Notes under the pieces: generated by a model
Told to the model about the DNA's origin: nothing
What the model saw: only the letters and a program-made list of their open reading frames with translations
Database searches by the model: none
From: Sindora glabra
Taxonomy: Eukaryota > Streptophyta > Magnoliopsida > Fabales > Fabaceae
NCBI GenBank assembly: GCA_020226215.1
Contig: CM035231.1
Span: 53,038,876 to 53,102,875, forward strand
Direction of reading: 5' to 3'
DNA: 64,000 bases
Shown: one piece after another, positions 62,678 through 64,000 of the stretch
Layout: the number at the start of each line of letters is the position of its first letter
Position numbering within the stretch: position 1 is the stretch's first letter
Translations under genes and position numbers: made by a program

Positions 62678-64000
62678 CCCTAAGCATATCTATAGTAAAT
62701 GAATAATTGCCATGTATAGGAAAAAATTATTAAAAGTCAATATAATATTTTCTAATTTTTTAAGAGGCATACCATGAATAATCTTTTAAGCCCATCCAAC
62801 CAAGGCATAGTATTGATATTATTTGACTTGTGATACACACACACACACACTTTATTTGTATAAATTTGGAGATTGTTGTTATCAAACATGTATCTATAAC
62901 CATGCAATAAAAGTCTCATAATACTATTATTATTATTATTATTATTATTTGTTTAAGAATGGATGGTGATAATGCATTTGTTATCTTGATATTGAAACTT
63001 GATTGTGAATTATGCCATGAATGGTAAGGAAATGAGAAATGTGATAGGAGATATGATGAAAAATTAGAAGCTTAGTTCCTAATAAATGATTATGTCGGAC
63101 AAGGCTAACCTTAGAATAACAAGATTGGAGATTATGTATGACAAATTTGACCCAGGAGGTATAAAGAGATTTATTTATTTTTATGCCTTAATTGTCTTTA
63201 TAGCTTGTGAGTTATGAATGTAGCTTGGATGAGCTTGTGTGATAATGTAACAATGTTCATATACTTGTGTAATTGAGATGTTGAGGTTATTATGAAATGA
63301 TATTATGAAATGGAAAGTGTGACGTAATCTAAAATTTATGTTATTTTATAATTTGTATGTGTGACTTTATAAGGTTTATTTACTTCTTGGATGTTCTACC
63401 CATTTTTATTTATGCAAAAGATAAGTATTAGTTCATTTGACTATTGAAATCACTTTGGCAGTGGAAAATCTAAGATATGTACAAGTGAATCTACAAAATA
63501 GGTAAATTGGATACTATAAACTAAGGAATCCAAGAATTGGGGTTTCTTTAGTACTTATTCATCACTTATTTAGTATTTATTTATTTCTTTAATTAACTAT
63601 AATATTGATTTAGTAAGTATAAGCTAATGAATTTTCGTAACTCACCCCTATTATTGTTAATATTTTTCATGTTAAAGCCAAGTTGATATGACCCTGCTAT
63701 TCTTAGGGGGAACAAAGACGAAATCGTTTGAGAATTTGATAATTGGATTAAAATTGAAAACAATTGTGTTTATGTAGTCATTGTGTTAAATTTATATATT
63801 TTGAATTGTGTCTTATGGTCTCTTCTCAATTGAGATACATGTTTTAAAATCATAAGGTATATGATTCTCAAAAAGTACCTGAACAAAGATAAATCTATCC
63901 ATTTTCCTTTTAAAAAAATGGTAAATGTGAGTCTTGTTATAAGTCGTTTACATAGGTATAATATTAATTATTTTAATTGAAGTTCACATGGTTAGTATGT
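62678..64000. other. AT-rich DNA to the window end
   Basis: No gene is seen. (AC)n at about 62832-62850 and (ATT)n at about 62921-62949. The GC-richer stretch at 63640-63740 (aactcacccctatt, cttagggggaacaaag) has the style of a retrotransposon LTR, but no partner lies in the window. Confidence 0.45.

Noticed and set aside
63640..63740. LTR end of another retrotransposon
   Set aside because: The style fits, but there is no second copy, no adjoining coding domain and no defined border in the window, so it was not called as an element.

Overview
This is an AT-rich nuclear window from a flowering plant, almost certainly a eudicot. It has long A/T-rich intergenic stretches, dinucleotide and trinucleotide microsatellites, many miniature transposons, plant-type spliced genes, a plant L1-type LINE, a Mutator-like element and a Ty3/gypsy remnant. 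The one intact protein resembles, from memory, orthologues in the Malpighiales (poplar/castor type), but that placement is weak. Nothing bacterial, organellar or viral was seen, and no tRNA, rRNA, snRNA or CRISPR feature was recognised.

Layout. 1-912: satellite-like higher-order repeat built on an 18-bp perfect palindrome. 913-3562: AT-rich DNA with a 232-bp tandem duplication and an inverted partial copy. 3572-9596: a nearly full-length but dead LINE on the minus strand (ORF1 with DUF4283 and zinc knuckle; ORF2 with endonuclease, reverse transcriptase, zf-RVT and RNase H), with a candidate 9-bp target-site duplication. 9606-19100: intergenic DNA with several MITEs, the clearest being a 489-bp hAT-type MITE at 17669-18157 with a perfect 8-bp target-site duplication. 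19134-20780: the only intact host gene recognised, an atypical bHLH of the AIF/bHLH147-150 group, with promoter motifs, TATA box and a predicted 5'UTR intron. 20780-39263: gene-poor DNA with tandem duplications, MITEs and a vague CACTA-like region. 39264-48772: a 9.5-kb Mutator-like element (MULE) bounded by a perfect 9-bp target-site duplication. 48773-57486: intergenic DNA with another inverted-repeat element and long microsatellites. 57487-62677: an old Ty3/gypsy-type LTR retrotransposon on the minus strand that keeps a decayed gag but has no room for pol. 62678-64000: unassigned AT-rich DNA.

The most interesting region is the MULE. It carries a decayed MuDR-type transposase gene (N-terminal domain, DNA-binding domain, DDE domain, SWIM finger, zinc knuckle) and, further along in the same orientation, the C-terminal exons of a probable plant-mobile-domain (PMD/MAIN-like) gene. 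Four homologous terminal-inverted-repeat-like blocks (two left-type, two right-type) lie in the order left, left, right, right, as expected if a PMD-bearing element sits inside a transposase-bearing one. At least three of the blocks hold arrays of GGCGCC-based dyads with mostly fixed 7-nt centres, directly upstream of a TATA box in the leftmost block. The transposase has lost its first catalytic Asp and a SWIM cysteine. A 230-bp tandem duplication has also copied a splice acceptor.

The window is therefore one small regulatory gene in transposon-dominated DNA. Apart from the MULE pair, the elements do not appear to work together.
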